64,000 bases of DNA from Sporocytophaga myxococcoides (GCF_000775915.1 NZ_BBLT01000004.1:310001-374000); one strand, 5' to 3'; shown: positions 54,477 to 63,936, counted from the stretch's first letter. Notes: generated by a model from the letters alone, not told the origin. Numbers and translations: made by a program.

Positions 54477-55418
54477 ATGCTATCAAGAATCGCAAATAGT
54501 CTGCTCTGGATGGGTCGTTACCTTGAAAGAGCTCAACATACTGCCCGTTATGTGAATGTTCATTATTTTTCTGCTTTGGATGCACCCAATTTATCCAAAA
54601 AAGAATATGTATTGGATTCTATTTCATGCATGACAGGCCTTAGTTATGAATATGATGAAGACATTCTTAATCTCGAAGATCAGAATCTTATTTATAAAAT
54701 CACACTTGATGAAACCAATCCGGTTTCCATCAAATCCTTTATCAATAATGCAAGAGAAAATGCCAGAGGAGCCAGGGACATTCTCTCTTCAGAGCTTTGG
54801 GAATCTATCAATAAGTTTTACCATAGCGCCAATGAATATCAAAGCAAAACACTTTCTGAAGAAGAGATACTTAGCTTCACTGAAATGGTAGTGCACCAGT
54901 GCGCGATCGTAAATGGTTATATTGATCACAGCCTACTTCATGATGAAACATGGTCGCTTATACAATTAGGCATACATACTGAAGCGGCAGGACAGCTGAC
55001 ACGTATGCTTATAGCAAAGGTTCGTGACATTGAAAAAACAGAACAGCTGAAGCTCGGGAAGGCAATGGAAACATATCAGTGCATTGCTATGCTAAAGAGT
55101 GCTGAAGGATATGATATGAGCAGGGTACATTATAAATCTGTCCCAAACCTTAAAAAAGCTCTTGAATTTCTTATTCTCAATAAAGATTTCCCAAGATCCA
55201 TTATATTTAATCTGGAAGCAGTAAATGATTGTCTTCAAAAAATCAGCCTTGTAAAAGGGGAAGAAAAAGGTTCTGTGGAATTCTTTGCGGGAAAACTGCA
55301 AGCTTCTTATAGTTACCTCACTATAGAAGAAATTCAAGACAAAATACTTCCCTTTCTTGAGAAAACACTTGATGATTTATATAAACTGGGATCGCTGGTG
55401 GACCAGAAAATTTCTTAA
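54477..55418 (+). CDS. Alpha-E domain protein
   Basis: A 313-residue all-helical protein of the alpha-E (DUF403) family, opening with the hallmark MLSRIANSLLWMGRYLERA. Alpha-E proteins always travel with the circularly permuted ATP-grasp protein and the transglutaminase-like protein. No catalytic residues are known. It starts 6 bp after the ATP-grasp gene and ends 9 bp before the next. Confidence 0.92.
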   Translation: MLSRIANSLLWMGRYLERAQHTARYVNVHYFSALDAPNLSKKEYVLDSISCMTGLSYEYDEDILNLEDQNLIYKITLDETNPVSIKSFINNARENARGARDILSSELWESINKFYHSANEYQSKTLSEEEILSFTEMVVHQCAIVNGYIDHSLLHDETWSLIQLGIHTEAAGQLTRMLIAKVRDIEKTEQLKLGKAMETYQCIAMLKSAEGYDMSRVHYKSVPNLKKALEFLILNKDFPRSIIFNLEAVNDCLQKISLVKGEEKGSVEFFAGKLQASYSYLTIEEIQDKILPFLEKTLDDLYKLGSLVDQKIS

Positions 55419-55427
55419 CATAAAAAT

Positions 55428-56282
55428 ATGTCTACTTTTTTTGACATTGTATATCAGTCCATAAGCGAATATGAATATCCTGTTAAGGAAGCATTTTTCG
55501 AGTTTATGATCTCTCCTTGCGAATGCGAGTTTCAGACGTTAGTTGAATTTCAGATAAAAACTTCTACTGGACAAGATGTTTTCACTACTAAAAACAGTTT
55601 TGGATTTAATCAGATAAGAATAAGACCTGCAGGTTATTTCAAAAGTTTTAAACTGGAATATTCTACAAAGGTCAAAAAGGGTGGAATTAATAATAATGAC
55701 AACCTCAGACCTTCAGCACATGAGCAGTGGGCCGAAATAAACTCAACAAACTTTTATATAGACAATTTTCTTTATCTCCATGCCTCCCCTCTCACTATTA
55801 TTCCCAAACAAAATCAGAATGAAATTTTAATTTACCGAAGAAGTTCTGATCTGCTTGACTATTCCCTGGAATTAAATTCACATATTCATAACCTTATATC
55901 TTATGAAAAAGAAGTAACAAATGTAAACACTACAGCAGCAGAGGTTATCCTATTAAAGAAGGGTGTTTGTCAGGATTATACACATTTGTTCCTAGCTATG
56001 GCAAGAAGCAACGGGCTTGCCTGCCGCTATGTATCAGGTTACCTTGACCAGGGAACAACTTATACAGGCACTTCCGGAATGCATGCCTGGGCAGAAGTTT
56101 ATATTCCAGGAATGGGCTGGACAGGCTTTGACCCTACCAATAACTCCCGTGTCAACATCCAATATATAAAAGTTGCCCATGGAAGAGATTATAACGATTG
56201 CAGCCCGATTAAAGGAGTGCTGCTTTCTATCGGAGAAAATAAAACACACCATCTTGTTCATGTAAGTCAGCAGCAACAATAA
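55428..56282 (+). CDS. Transglutaminase-like cysteine peptidase
   Basis: A 284-residue protein with an N-terminal transglutaminase-like beta domain and a core domain holding the Cys-His-Asp triad: Cys in KKGVCQDYTHLF (~185), His in SGMHAWAEVYIPG (~222) and Asp in GWTGFDPTNN (~237). No signal peptide is seen, so it is cytoplasmic. In this gene set it is thought to hydrolyse or exchange amide bonds of the peptide made by the ATP-grasp protein. Confidence 0.92.
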   Translation: MSTFFDIVYQSISEYEYPVKEAFFEFMISPCECEFQTLVEFQIKTSTGQDVFTTKNSFGFNQIRIRPAGYFKSFKLEYSTKVKKGGINNNDNLRPSAHEQWAEINSTNFYIDNFLYLHASPLTIIPKQNQNEILIYRRSSDLLDYSLELNSHIHNLISYEKEVTNVNTTAAEVILLKKGVCQDYTHLFLAMARSNGLACRYVSGYLDQGTTYTGTSGMHAWAEVYIPGMGWTGFDPTNNSRVNIQYIKVAHGRDYNDCSPIKGVLLSIGENKTHHLVHVSQQQQ

Positions 56283-56322
56283 TATCAACATTTAGATTAA
56301 ATTATAAAATATTGTTTATCAC

Positions 56323-57048
56323 ATGACCTATTGTTTAGGAATTAAATTAAAATCAGGACTTGTTGCGTTATCAGATACAAGAATAACTTCAGGATCAGAA
56401 ACTACTACTGCCAAAAAAGTATATGTTTATCAAAAAGAACGACATGCTGTGTTCATTATGACAAGCGGTCTGAGATCAGTGAGAGATAAAGCTCTTACCT
56501 ACTTTAAAGATGTAATAGAGGAAAACGAAGGCGAACATTTTAACAAATTATATAAAATTGTTAACGCATTTGGCTCTCAGTTGCGAAGGGTAGCTGAAGA
56601 AGACAGAAGTTCACTTGAAAGATCCGGTCTGTTCATTAACCTGTTTACCATAGTTGGAGGACAACTTGAAGACGATGAAGAGCATAAGCTATTTCTACTT
56701 TACCCAGAAGGAAACTGGATAGAAATTTCTACCAGCACCCCTTTCGTAATAATAGGAAACTCAGGTTATGGGAAACCTATACTCAACAGAATACTGACTT
56801 ATGAAACAGATTTTAATGAAGCGTTAAAAGCTGGCTTTCTATCTTTTGATTCAACAAGAGTAAGTGCCAATGATGTTGATTATCCTCTGGATGTTGTATT
56901 GTATAAGTCCGATACATTTAATATGGTGGAGCATAGATATGAAAAAGATGACCTTCACTACATTTCAGCAAAGTGGGAAGAAGAGTTGAGAGCGGCTCTG
57001 AAAAATATCCCGGAAGACTGGGTAACTGCAGCTCTGAATAAACTTTAA
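56323..57048 (+). CDS. anbu: Anbu, proteasome-like peptidase
   Basis: A 241-residue member of the Anbu (ancestral beta subunit) branch of the Ntn-hydrolase/proteasome family. Thr2 directly follows the initiator Met (MTYCLGIKLKSGLVALSDTR), so removal of Met exposes the catalytic threonine with no propeptide. The following ALSDTR and AKKVYVY (with the expected Lys) complete the active-site pattern. Anbu particles from other bacteria form open helical or ring assemblies with little known protease activity. Its gene starts 40 bp after the transglutaminase gene, closing the operon. The substrate is unknown. Confidence 0.93.
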   Translation: MTYCLGIKLKSGLVALSDTRITSGSETTTAKKVYVYQKERHAVFIMTSGLRSVRDKALTYFKDVIEENEGEHFNKLYKIVNAFGSQLRRVAEEDRSSLERSGLFINLFTIVGGQLEDDEEHKLFLLYPEGNWIEISTSTPFVIIGNSGYGKPILNRILTYETDFNEALKAGFLSFDSTRVSANDVDYPLDVVLYKSDTFNMVEHRYEKDDLHYISAKWEEELRAALKNIPEDWVTAALNKL

Positions 57049-57072
57049 AAAACAAGTCAGAATCTCCCTTAA

Positions 57073-57100
57073 AACCCTTTTCCTATTAAGGAAAAGGGTT
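57073..57100. terminator. Hairpin between the Anbu gene and its convergent neighbour
   Basis: AACCCTTTTCCT (57073-57084) pairs perfectly with AGGAAAAGGGTT (57089-57100) over a 4-nt loop. There is no good T-run on the plus side; it probably acts for both convergent genes. Confidence 0.7.
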
Positions 57101-57125
57101 ATTGGGAAAATTAAACTAAACGATA

Positions 57126-57806
57126 CTATTTTAGAAACGAAATGGGATACTTTTGATTGTACTTCATGATAAACATAAATGTTTTTACATCCTTCTTCCC
57201 TTTAAATCTTTTATAGTCATTTAATAGCTCTGCATCCTTAGAAAGGAGATTTGCAAGTTGTTTTTTATTAAGCAAAAACACTTCTCCATTTTCAAAATTC
57301 ATAATGTATTTATCCGCCTGAGTTTTTCTTCCCGGATCCATCATGTTCCGTCTGGTAATATGGGTGTATGCATGGGAATAATAAGCATCGTTGAAATCAA
57401 GCATTGGAGAGACCTTTACAAAAAAACAAATACTACCGATGATATCAAGTCTGGCAAAACGGCCGTATGAGTTACAATAAACCCTTCTACCGTCTGAATA
57501 CCCCCAATATTCCGTATTTTTAAGCCATTTCAGCTGCCCATTCTCATAAATGTAAATTTTTTTATGACTCAATAGGTCTTTAAAAAAATGGATAGAATTT
57601 GAATCCAGATCAGTTTTAATAGCAGATAAAGGTAATGGAGAATTATTCTTAAAATCATCATAAGTAAGGTAAATCCCCTTTTTAAACTTAAAATCAGGCG
57701 TATAAACTACCAGAGAATCTTCCGGGTCAGTGTTTACACAAGTACTATCCTGCCCCATTACATTCAGGGTGATCAAGACTAAAATAGCTAGCAAGGTACT
57801 CTTCAT
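57126..57806 (-). CDS. Exported hypothetical protein
   Basis: A 226-residue protein with a signal peptide (MKSTLLAILVLITLNVMGQ). The text FKKGIYLTYDDFKNNSPLP recurs in secreted Bacteroidota proteins of unknown function. A following strand-rich part includes ENGQLKWLKNTEYWGYSDGR. Probably periplasmic or outer-membrane attached. It is followed upstream by a lipoprotein gene on the same strand, 74 bp away. Confidence 0.65.
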   Translation of the reverse strand: MKSTLLAILVLITLNVMGQDSTCVNTDPEDSLVVYTPDFKFKKGIYLTYDDFKNNSPLPLSAIKTDLDSNSIHFFKDLLSHKKIYIYENGQLKWLKNTEYWGYSDGRRVYCNSYGRFARLDIIGSICFFVKVSPMLDFNDAYYSHAYTHITRRNMMDPGRKTQADKYIMNFENGEVFLLNKKQLANLLSKDAELLNDYKRFKGKKDVKTFMFIMKYNQKYPISFLK

Positions 57807-57880
57807 AATTCAATCAAATATTCCATTAGCTGGGTCGGTAAAAGCTAACGAAAGCCAAAAGATTAAATTATTTTTTATAG

Positions 57881-58471
57881 CTATTTCACATAACTATTTT
57901 CCAGATGCAGAAGGCGAATATCTTTATATGGATGTGAGTCATCCAGGGAATACTCTATTACCCGGGTATTTGCAGTGGGAGTTAGACTTAAATCAGAATC
58001 ATTATAGACTGGAAATTGTCTTACCAGGTATTTCCCCTGAATAAAAAGTGAATCCTGCCCCATATATCCTTCCATAAGCTTGGGATTTGGCTCAGGAAAA
58101 GCTAACTGAACTACCTCATCACTACCAAATTCATATCCGACAAAACTACCTTTTGCATTATTACCTCTACCGATTACAAATGCATATATTTCCGGAAGAT
58201 TGTTATTATTGAGATCACCTGTTTTTACTCCGTAAACTTTTCCATTAACTATCCTTATTAAAGTATCATTAAGTTCTGGTGATTTTATGATAATGGTAAT
58301 TTTTTTCAAACTGCTTGTTCCTTTTACTGAAACATTAAAAGTAACATCGTTAAAATGTAATACTTGCTCCAGACTTTCAGGAATCTTTGAGAACCGAAAA
58401 TATTCTTCCTGATTTCCTCTGCAAGAGAATAAGGTTATACCAATCAGCCAAAGATAAACATTCAACTTCAT
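57881..58471 (-). CDS. Lipoprotein, unknown
   Basis: The ATG at 58471 is chosen since it directly precedes the signal peptide with lipobox LFSC (MKLNVYLWLIGITLFSCRGN); the longer frame to 58501 only adds ten residues. The 196-residue product is strand-rich, with a GDLNNNNLPEIYAFV segment that resembles an FG-GAP-type calcium-binding loop. No family is assigned. Same strand as the gene at 57126-57806. Confidence 0.65.
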   Translation of the reverse strand: MKLNVYLWLIGITLFSCRGNQEEYFRFSKIPESLEQVLHFNDVTFNVSVKGTSSLKKITIIIKSPELNDTLIRIVNGKVYGVKTGDLNNNNLPEIYAFVIGRGNNAKGSFVGYEFGSDEVVQLAFPEPNPKLMEGYMGQDSLFIQGKYLVRQFPVYNDSDLSLTPTANTRVIEYSLDDSHPYKDIRLLHLENSYVK

Positions 58472-58628
58472 TATCAATGAATTAATCAAAATCAGCAACA
58501 ATTGTTTCCGATAAATATCTTAGAAATAATACTTTCACTCATCCCCACCTATTCTCATTCTCTACTCCATTTTGTCTTTCTAAACTTATTTTATCATTTT
58601 TGTGGCACTAAAATCAATCCCCTTATCA

Positions 58629-59267
58629 ATGTCTAAAATAAATTTGTTTCTGACAGGCTTACTTTTCTTAACTATAGCTTTTTCCTGCCAGAAAGTCGAC
58701 CCCGCAAATGATCTTTCATTTGAGGATCAGGATATATATGTCACCAATCATGACAAGAACTTTGATTTCAATACAGTAAAAACTTATTTTATAAGCAATA
58801 AAGTTACTCCCTTAAAACTTACCAGTGATACTACACAATATAAAAACGTAGACACTGCATTCATTTCCCTTATAAATACGAATCTTGCCCAAAGAGGATT
58901 TATTCGAGTAGATAAAAATGCAAATCCTGATGTTATTGTAATTATATCCCGCTTGTTGTTTTACACTGGTGGAAATGACTTTTCTTATATTAACAATGGG
59001 ATTTATGAAGGACTTGCAAATCCTGATACAATTCTTTTTCCAAAACCATTCTCAGCACCTTTAGAATTCACTAATCCAGCAGTAATAAGCGGAAGCTTAT
59101 CTATTGATATGGTGAATGCAAAATCATCAACCGACTCTTTAAATATTATTTGGAATGGTATTGTTGTTGGAGCATTAATAAGCGCATTTCCCGGAACTGA
59201 ACAAAGAACCAAAGATGGCATCAATAGTCTTTTTAAACAGTCTCCCTATTTATTTGCAGGACAATAA
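58629..59267 (+). CDS. DUF4136 lipoprotein
   Basis: The ATG at 58629 is preferred (MSKINLFLTGLLFLTIAFSC, lipobox FSC); the GTG at 58602 would place nine residues before it. The 212-residue lipoprotein has the DUF4136 pattern: FDFNTVKTYFISN, NLAQRGFIRVDKNANPDVIV and GSLSIDMVNAKSSTD. DUF4136 proteins are outer-membrane-attached and of unknown function. A barrel-like protein gene follows 35 bp downstream; the two may work together. Confidence 0.82.
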   Translation: MSKINLFLTGLLFLTIAFSCQKVDPANDLSFEDQDIYVTNHDKNFDFNTVKTYFISNKVTPLKLTSDTTQYKNVDTAFISLINTNLAQRGFIRVDKNANPDVIVIISRLLFYTGGNDFSYINNGIYEGLANPDTILFPKPFSAPLEFTNPAVISGSLSIDMVNAKSSTDSLNIIWNGIVVGALISAFPGTEQRTKDGINSLFKQSPYLFAGQ

Positions 59268-59302
59268 ACTCAACAAACACATACAGACTTCATACTCAAA
59301 AG

Positions 59303-59920
59303 ATGAGAAAATATATTTTACTGGTCTTAATGACCATAATACTAGTCTTCGCTCAAAGCATTTGCAAAGCTCAGGATAATATAAGGTCACTGTTCTCCTA
59401 TAACTATGGAATGGGTTTCGCTTCCGGGGATTTAAAGTCGTATATAGACAAAAAATTATTTGATGGCTTTTCCATAGAAAGCAGATATTTTATCAACAAG
59501 AACCTATCTGTTGGATTGAATCTGGGCTATAATGATTTCAGAAAATATTTTGACCGGCAAGAGTATCCTACAGCAAGTGGTAATATATCTGCAGTACAGA
59601 CGAGATATTTCAATACTGTTCCTGTGCTGGCAACAGGTTTTTATTACCTCAATTCTATATCAGCATTCAAGCCATACGCTGGTATCGGAATAGGTGCATT
59701 TGTAAGTAATTATCAGAAGTATCTTTCGACTTTAGAATCCAAACATACTAAAACAAGTTTTGGCTTGCGTCCTGAGATTGGTACGCTAATAAATCTGAAA
59801 AACGGCCTGGGGCTTATCGTTTCCGGAAGGTATAACTATGCCACTTACTCCTACCAGGAATTCAGTAGTCTGGGCTACTTCGAATTCAATTTCGGACTAT
59901 CTTTTTCTATTGAAAAATAA
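59303..59920 (+). CDS. Outer-membrane beta-barrel protein
   Basis: A 205-residue protein with signal peptide (1-~23, ending CKAQ) and alternating strands of the OmpA/OmpW-like eight-stranded barrel type: FINKNLSVGLNLGYNDF, KPYAGIGIGAFVSNY and a C-terminal FNFGLSFSIEK. It follows the DUF4136 lipoprotein gene by 35 bp and is probably in the same operon. Function unknown. Confidence 0.8.
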   Translation: MRKYILLVLMTIILVFAQSICKAQDNIRSLFSYNYGMGFASGDLKSYIDKKLFDGFSIESRYFINKNLSVGLNLGYNDFRKYFDRQEYPTASGNISAVQTRYFNTVPVLATGFYYLNSISAFKPYAGIGIGAFVSNYQKYLSTLESKHTKTSFGLRPEIGTLINLKNGLGLIVSGRYNYATYSYQEFSSLGYFEFNFGLSFSIEK

Positions 59921-59929
59921 ATTCCTCCT

Positions 59930-59976
59930 AAGTAAATAAAAGAAATAAAGAGCGCTTTCATTTCTTTTATTTACTT
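59930..59976 (+). terminator. Long perfect hairpin after the barrel gene
   Basis: A 17-bp perfect inverted repeat: left arm 59930-59946, right arm 59960-59976 (arm sequence AAGTAAATAAAAGAAAT and its complement). The 13-nt centre contains a smaller AAAG/CTTT pairing. It starts 10 bp past the stop of the barrel gene. No strict T-run, but the right arm is itself T-rich and TCTTTTT follows soon after. Confidence 0.7.
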
Positions 59977-60092
59977 AACATCTTTTTACGAGTTCACCAC
60001 TGAGCATTCCCTTACTGCTTCATATACAAACCTTAACTGAAAGGATTAAACATATCTCTTTTCCATGCAGTTCTTTTTAAAGGTTAATAAGT

Positions 60093-61487
60093 ATGAAGAC
60101 TATCAGTATAGTAGGCGGAGGATTCTGCGGATGCATGCTCACATTGCACTTACTAAAAAAAAGGCAATCTAAAATAAAAATACATCTAATTGATAAGTCC
60201 GAAAAACTGTGCAAAGGAGCAGCATATTCTACAGAATTCAACTTTCATTTGCTGAATGTCAACGCTGGCAAAATGAGCGCTTTACAATCTGATGAAGATA
60301 ATTTCATTAACTGGCTGAAAGAGAATAAATATCCTTATAACAACGAAGACTATGTGCCCCGAAAGCTTTATGGAAACTATCTTTCAAATCTTCTTTACCA
60401 TGAGTTGAATGAGGCCCCCGATAATGTTGACATTCACATTGAAGAGGCAATTGACGTCACGTTGGAAAATGATAAAGCAGTTATACTACTTGAAAGTGGA
60501 AAAAAAATCATTAGTGATAAAGTAGTTCTGGCCCCGGGAAATTTTTCTCCTCAATCAGACAATGACCCTTTTGAAAAATACATTGATGATGGTATATATT
60601 TCACGAATCCGTGGAATCATCAAACGATCATTGATAAAATTCATAAGGAAGAAGATATTCTTATTCTTGGAACCGGATTAACAATGATTGATTTATGCAC
60701 AACCTTATACTTTAATTCTCACAAAGGGAAAATACATGCCTTTAGCAGACATGGCTTTTTACCTGCTGTGCATAAACCAGTGTATTTCTATGAACCTTTT
60801 TATCATGAAATCGAAAAGACCAGCTCTTTATCCGAGGTTTTATCCATAGTAAAAAAACATCTGCACAGCCACAAACAACAAGGTGGAGACTGGAGAGATA
60901 TTATTGACAGTTTAAGACCTTATAACCAGAAAATCTGGATGAATTTTTCCACTAATGACAAAGCGCTTTTCATTCAAAAATTAAACAGACTATGGAGTAT
61001 TTCAAGACACAGAATACCGCAGGAATATCAAATAACTATTGATGAATTATTAAAGAATAATATGTTGGAGATTCATTCAGGTAAAATAGATACAATTGTA
61101 AAAACTGGAAGAAAACTAAATATAACAGTTAGAAAAAAGAACAATGAACAACCTACCTCCCTTAGTGTTCATAGGGTTATAAACTGCACAGGTCCACAGC
61201 TGAACTATCTCAAATTACAAAATCCATTGATAAAAAATATGATTCAAAAAGGGCTGATTCACCCTGGGCCTCTCAATTTGGGAGTTGATGCTACACCAGA
61301 AGGAAAAGTAAAAAATCACTATAATGAAAATATCATTTATGCTCTTGGTTCTGCACTCACAGGAGTACTATTTGAATCAACTGCAGTACCGGAATTAAGG
61401 GTACAAGCGGAGGTTCTTGCAGATATTTTATTATTCTCAGAATTACCTGTACCCAATAATCATACTACATTTTTCCAGAACCCTTAA
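60093..61487 (+). CDS. FAD/NAD(P)-binding oxidoreductase
   Basis: A 464-residue protein with an N-terminal Rossmann loop (ISIVGGGFCGCMLTLHLL), then the family's KGAAYSTEFNFHLLNVNAG and a second dinucleotide loop (ILGTGLTMID). It matches the NAD_binding_9-type FAD/NAD(P)-binding group related to hydroxylases and monooxygenases with no firmly known reaction. The last ~40 residues contain NIIYALGSALTGVLFESTAVPELR. Stands alone before the antiporter gene (109 bp). Confidence 0.82.
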   Translation: MKTISIVGGGFCGCMLTLHLLKKRQSKIKIHLIDKSEKLCKGAAYSTEFNFHLLNVNAGKMSALQSDEDNFINWLKENKYPYNNEDYVPRKLYGNYLSNLLYHELNEAPDNVDIHIEEAIDVTLENDKAVILLESGKKIISDKVVLAPGNFSPQSDNDPFEKYIDDGIYFTNPWNHQTIIDKIHKEEDILILGTGLTMIDLCTTLYFNSHKGKIHAFSRHGFLPAVHKPVYFYEPFYHEIEKTSSLSEVLSIVKKHLHSHKQQGGDWRDIIDSLRPYNQKIWMNFSTNDKALFIQKLNRLWSISRHRIPQEYQITIDELLKNNMLEIHSGKIDTIVKTGRKLNITVRKKNNEQPTSLSVHRVINCTGPQLNYLKLQNPLIKNMIQKGLIHPGPLNLGVDATPEGKVKNHYNENIIYALGSALTGVLFESTAVPELRVQAEVLADILLFSELPVPNNHTTFFQNP

Positions 61488-61596
61488 AGTCATTCATATA
61501 GAATATTTTTCGTAAATTTACCCTAGCAGGCAGCACCATTTTATTTGACAAACAGGTCTTCAAAAACCTTTTCAACTGTTTTGTCCACTACTTATT

Positions 61597-63024
61597 ATGA
61601 AAAAAAATCTTATTTTCTATACCCTCTTTACTGGCGGTTTTTCTCTGCTTATCTGGCTTTTACTAAACAATGGAAAAGATCTGGAGACAAATAGAATATT
61701 GCCACAAATAGTTTCCTCTGAAAATAATTCGATATTTTCAGGATTGAACAGTAATATCCATAATTCACTCAGCACCTTAATATTACAAATAACTGTTATC
61801 CTGATAGTTGCAAGGATATTAGGGTATCTGTTCAGGAAAGCAGGACAACCTTCAGTAGTCGGAGAAATATTAGCAGGAATAGTTTTAGGGCCATCGCTTT
61901 TAGGTTTATACCTACCGGAAGTTTCCTCTTTCATTTTCCCGGCATCTTCTTTAGGAAACATTCAGTTTTTAAGTCAAATCGGGCTTATACTTTTTATGTT
62001 TATTGTTGGTATGGAGATAGACAGTTCCACAATAAAAAACCAGGCTCATCAGGCAGTGATCATAAGCCATGCGAGTATTATATTTCCTTTTTTCCTTGGA
62101 GTAGTAAGTTCTTTCTTCCTGTATAGCAGTTTTGCGCCAACAAATATACCATTCGTAGCCTTTGCCTTGTTTATGGGAATCGCTATGAGCATAACAGCTT
62201 TCCCTGTACTGGCAAGAATAGTTCATGAAAAAGGATTAAGCAAACATCCCATAGGAATTGTTTCACTTACTTGTGCAGCAGCAGATGATGTTACTGCATG
62301 GTGTGTATTGGCAGCTGTGATTGCAATCGTAAAAGCTAGCACTATCCTTTCCGCACTTCTTACAATTGTTCTTGCTGCTGCTTATATTCTAATCATGTTG
62401 TATGTAGTAAAACCTGGACTTAATAAACTTTTTAGTATTAAGGCACAAAACGGAGAAGTCAGCAGATCCCTGACGGGGATAATTTTTCTTATATTATTGT
62501 TATCATCTTATATATGCGAAGTCATTGGTATACATGCTCTATTCGGAGCATTCATAGCGGGAGTCATTATGCCAGAAGAGGTAAACCTGAAGAAAGTCAT
62601 TTCCGAAAAAATTGAAGACGTAGCCCTTGTTTTACTACTCCCTCTATTTTTTGTATTCACAGGATTGAGAACACACATCAACCTCTTAAATAATCCCCAC
62701 TTATGGATGGTTTGCCTGTGTATCATTGTATTGGCTGTTCTTGGAAAGCTGGTAGGTAGCGCACTTGCAGCAAAGATTACAGGCCTTTCCTGGAAAAGGG
62801 CTTTATCTATAGGAGTTTTAATGAATACCAGAGGTCTCATGGAACTTGTGGTCCTTAATATCGGATATGATTTGGGAGTATTAAGTCCTGAGATATTTAC
62901 AATGATGGTTATTATGGCGCTTGTTACCACATTCATGACAGGGCCGTTCCTCAACTTCATAACCAAAAACATTCCCGAACAGGAACTTGCAAATACTGAA
63001 AATGCTGTAAACTCTGTAGCTTAA
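61597..63024 (+). CDS. CPA2-family cation:proton antiporter
   Basis: A 475-residue protein with 12-13 hydrophobic helices: an extra N-terminal helix and a periplasmic loop, then the Na/H exchanger domain with GEILAGIVLGPSLLG, AMSITAFPVLARI, the paired aspartates in AAADDVTAWCVLA and GAFIAGVIMPEE. No TrkA/RCK domain is present, unlike Kef potassium channels. Likely a Na+ or K+/H+ antiporter. 59 bp downstream is a Cys-rich metal-binding protein gene. Confidence 0.92.
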   Translation: MKKNLIFYTLFTGGFSLLIWLLLNNGKDLETNRILPQIVSSENNSIFSGLNSNIHNSLSTLILQITVILIVARILGYLFRKAGQPSVVGEILAGIVLGPSLLGLYLPEVSSFIFPASSLGNIQFLSQIGLILFMFIVGMEIDSSTIKNQAHQAVIISHASIIFPFFLGVVSSFFLYSSFAPTNIPFVAFALFMGIAMSITAFPVLARIVHEKGLSKHPIGIVSLTCAAADDVTAWCVLAAVIAIVKASTILSALLTIVLAAAYILIMLYVVKPGLNKLFSIKAQNGEVSRSLTGIIFLILLLSSYICEVIGIHALFGAFIAGVIMPEEVNLKKVISEKIEDVALVLLLPLFFVFTGLRTHINLLNNPHLWMVCLCIIVLAVLGKLVGSALAAKITGLSWKRALSIGVLMNTRGLMELVVLNIGYDLGVLSPEIFTMMVIMALVTTFMTGPFLNFITKNIPEQELANTENAVNSVA

Positions 63025-63083
63025 ACTACAGAATAACAATAGCAGGAGCAAGTATGTTTAACTGATAACCAAGGAAACAATAT

Positions 63084-63422
63084 ATGGTTAATCAGGATGA
63101 ACTTATAGAGATACTTTCAGCGTGTTCTGTAGTCTGTAAAAAATGTGCAGCAGCATGTTTAATGGAAAATAACTTTGAAAAATATTCCATTTGTGCCAGA
63201 CTGAACCTTGATTGCGCCGGAATTACAAATATTACAGGGGAATTATCAGTAAGAGGATCTGCAGTGCTTTACAAACAACTCGAAGTATGCATTGAGATCT
63301 GCAGGCTCTGTGCTGAAGAGTGTGAAAATCATCCAGAGATTCCATTATGCAAAAGCTGCGCTGAGATCTGTTATAGATGCCAGAGAGATTGTGAGAGCTA
63401 TAATCATCAGCATTCAATTTAA
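63084..63422 (+). CDS. Cys-rich four-helix-bundle copper-binding protein
   Basis: A 112-residue protein with 15 cysteines in repeated CxxxC and CxxC groups (C14, C18, C21, C25, then C69, C73, C76, C80, C89, C92, C96, C99, C103). This matches the DUF326/Csp family whose four-helix bundle is lined with Cys that hold many Cu(I) ions. No signal peptide is seen, so it is the cytosolic type. It may guard against or store copper. No CsoR or Cue operator was seen next to it. Confidence 0.88.
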   Translation: MVNQDELIEILSACSVVCKKCAAACLMENNFEKYSICARLNLDCAGITNITGELSVRGSAVLYKQLEVCIEICRLCAEECENHPEIPLCKSCAEICYRCQRDCESYNHQHSI

Positions 63423-63549
63423 TATAGAATCCTTTTAATATTTTACTCCACAAAGTTTTCCCTGTTTTCAAAAAGACCTCTTTTTTTTAGATGAAACAAG
63501 TGGTAGATTCGGTCGTTTCGAAATAAACTTACTTAACATCTGATTAATC

Positions 63550-63921
63550 ATGAAAAAATACTTATCCAAAGAAGTACTTCTTAATTACCTGTATAGTATT
63601 CTTTCAGGAAGACTACTTGGATTTGTAGTCGGTACCTGGGCAAGTACAGTAGTTTCTCATTTCTTCGAAACCAAAAGCCTTAAAAACCTTTGGGGATTAA
63701 AAGCGAAGAAAACAATCATTAGTAAATCAGCTTTTGCAGAGCTTGAATGGATAGTATCGATATTAATAGGTTTTATTGTATTCGAAATATTTGAAAAAGT
63801 ACTTAAGGAAAAATTCCAAACCCATGGATCTGTATATTACCGAAACACTCTTACATTCCTTGAAGAAAAAGGAATATTACAAAAGGTAAGGGATGTAAAG
63901 AAAAAAATCTTAAAAAAATAA
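63550..63921 (+). CDS. Small membrane protein, unknown
   Basis: A 123-residue protein with two hydrophobic segments (~18-38 and ~68-85) and a basic C-terminus (KVRDVKKKILKK). No family recognised. It lies 127 bp after the copper-binding protein gene with a stem-loop following its stop. A link to copper is only positional. Confidence 0.55.
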   Translation: MKKYLSKEVLLNYLYSILSGRLLGFVVGTWASTVVSHFFETKSLKNLWGLKAKKTIISKSAFAELEWIVSILIGFIVFEIFEKVLKEKFQTHGSVYYRNTLTFLEEKGILQKVRDVKKKILKK

Positions 63922-63936
63922 CTCCCCAAAAAGAAT

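Noticed and set aside
57730-58044. 104-codon plus-strand frame
   Set aside because: Antisense to parts of two lipoprotein/secreted protein genes with good signal peptides.
59930-59976. Inverted repeat as the end of an insertion sequence
   Set aside because: No transposase gene, no second copy and no target-site duplication in the window; it sits just past a stop codon as a terminator would.
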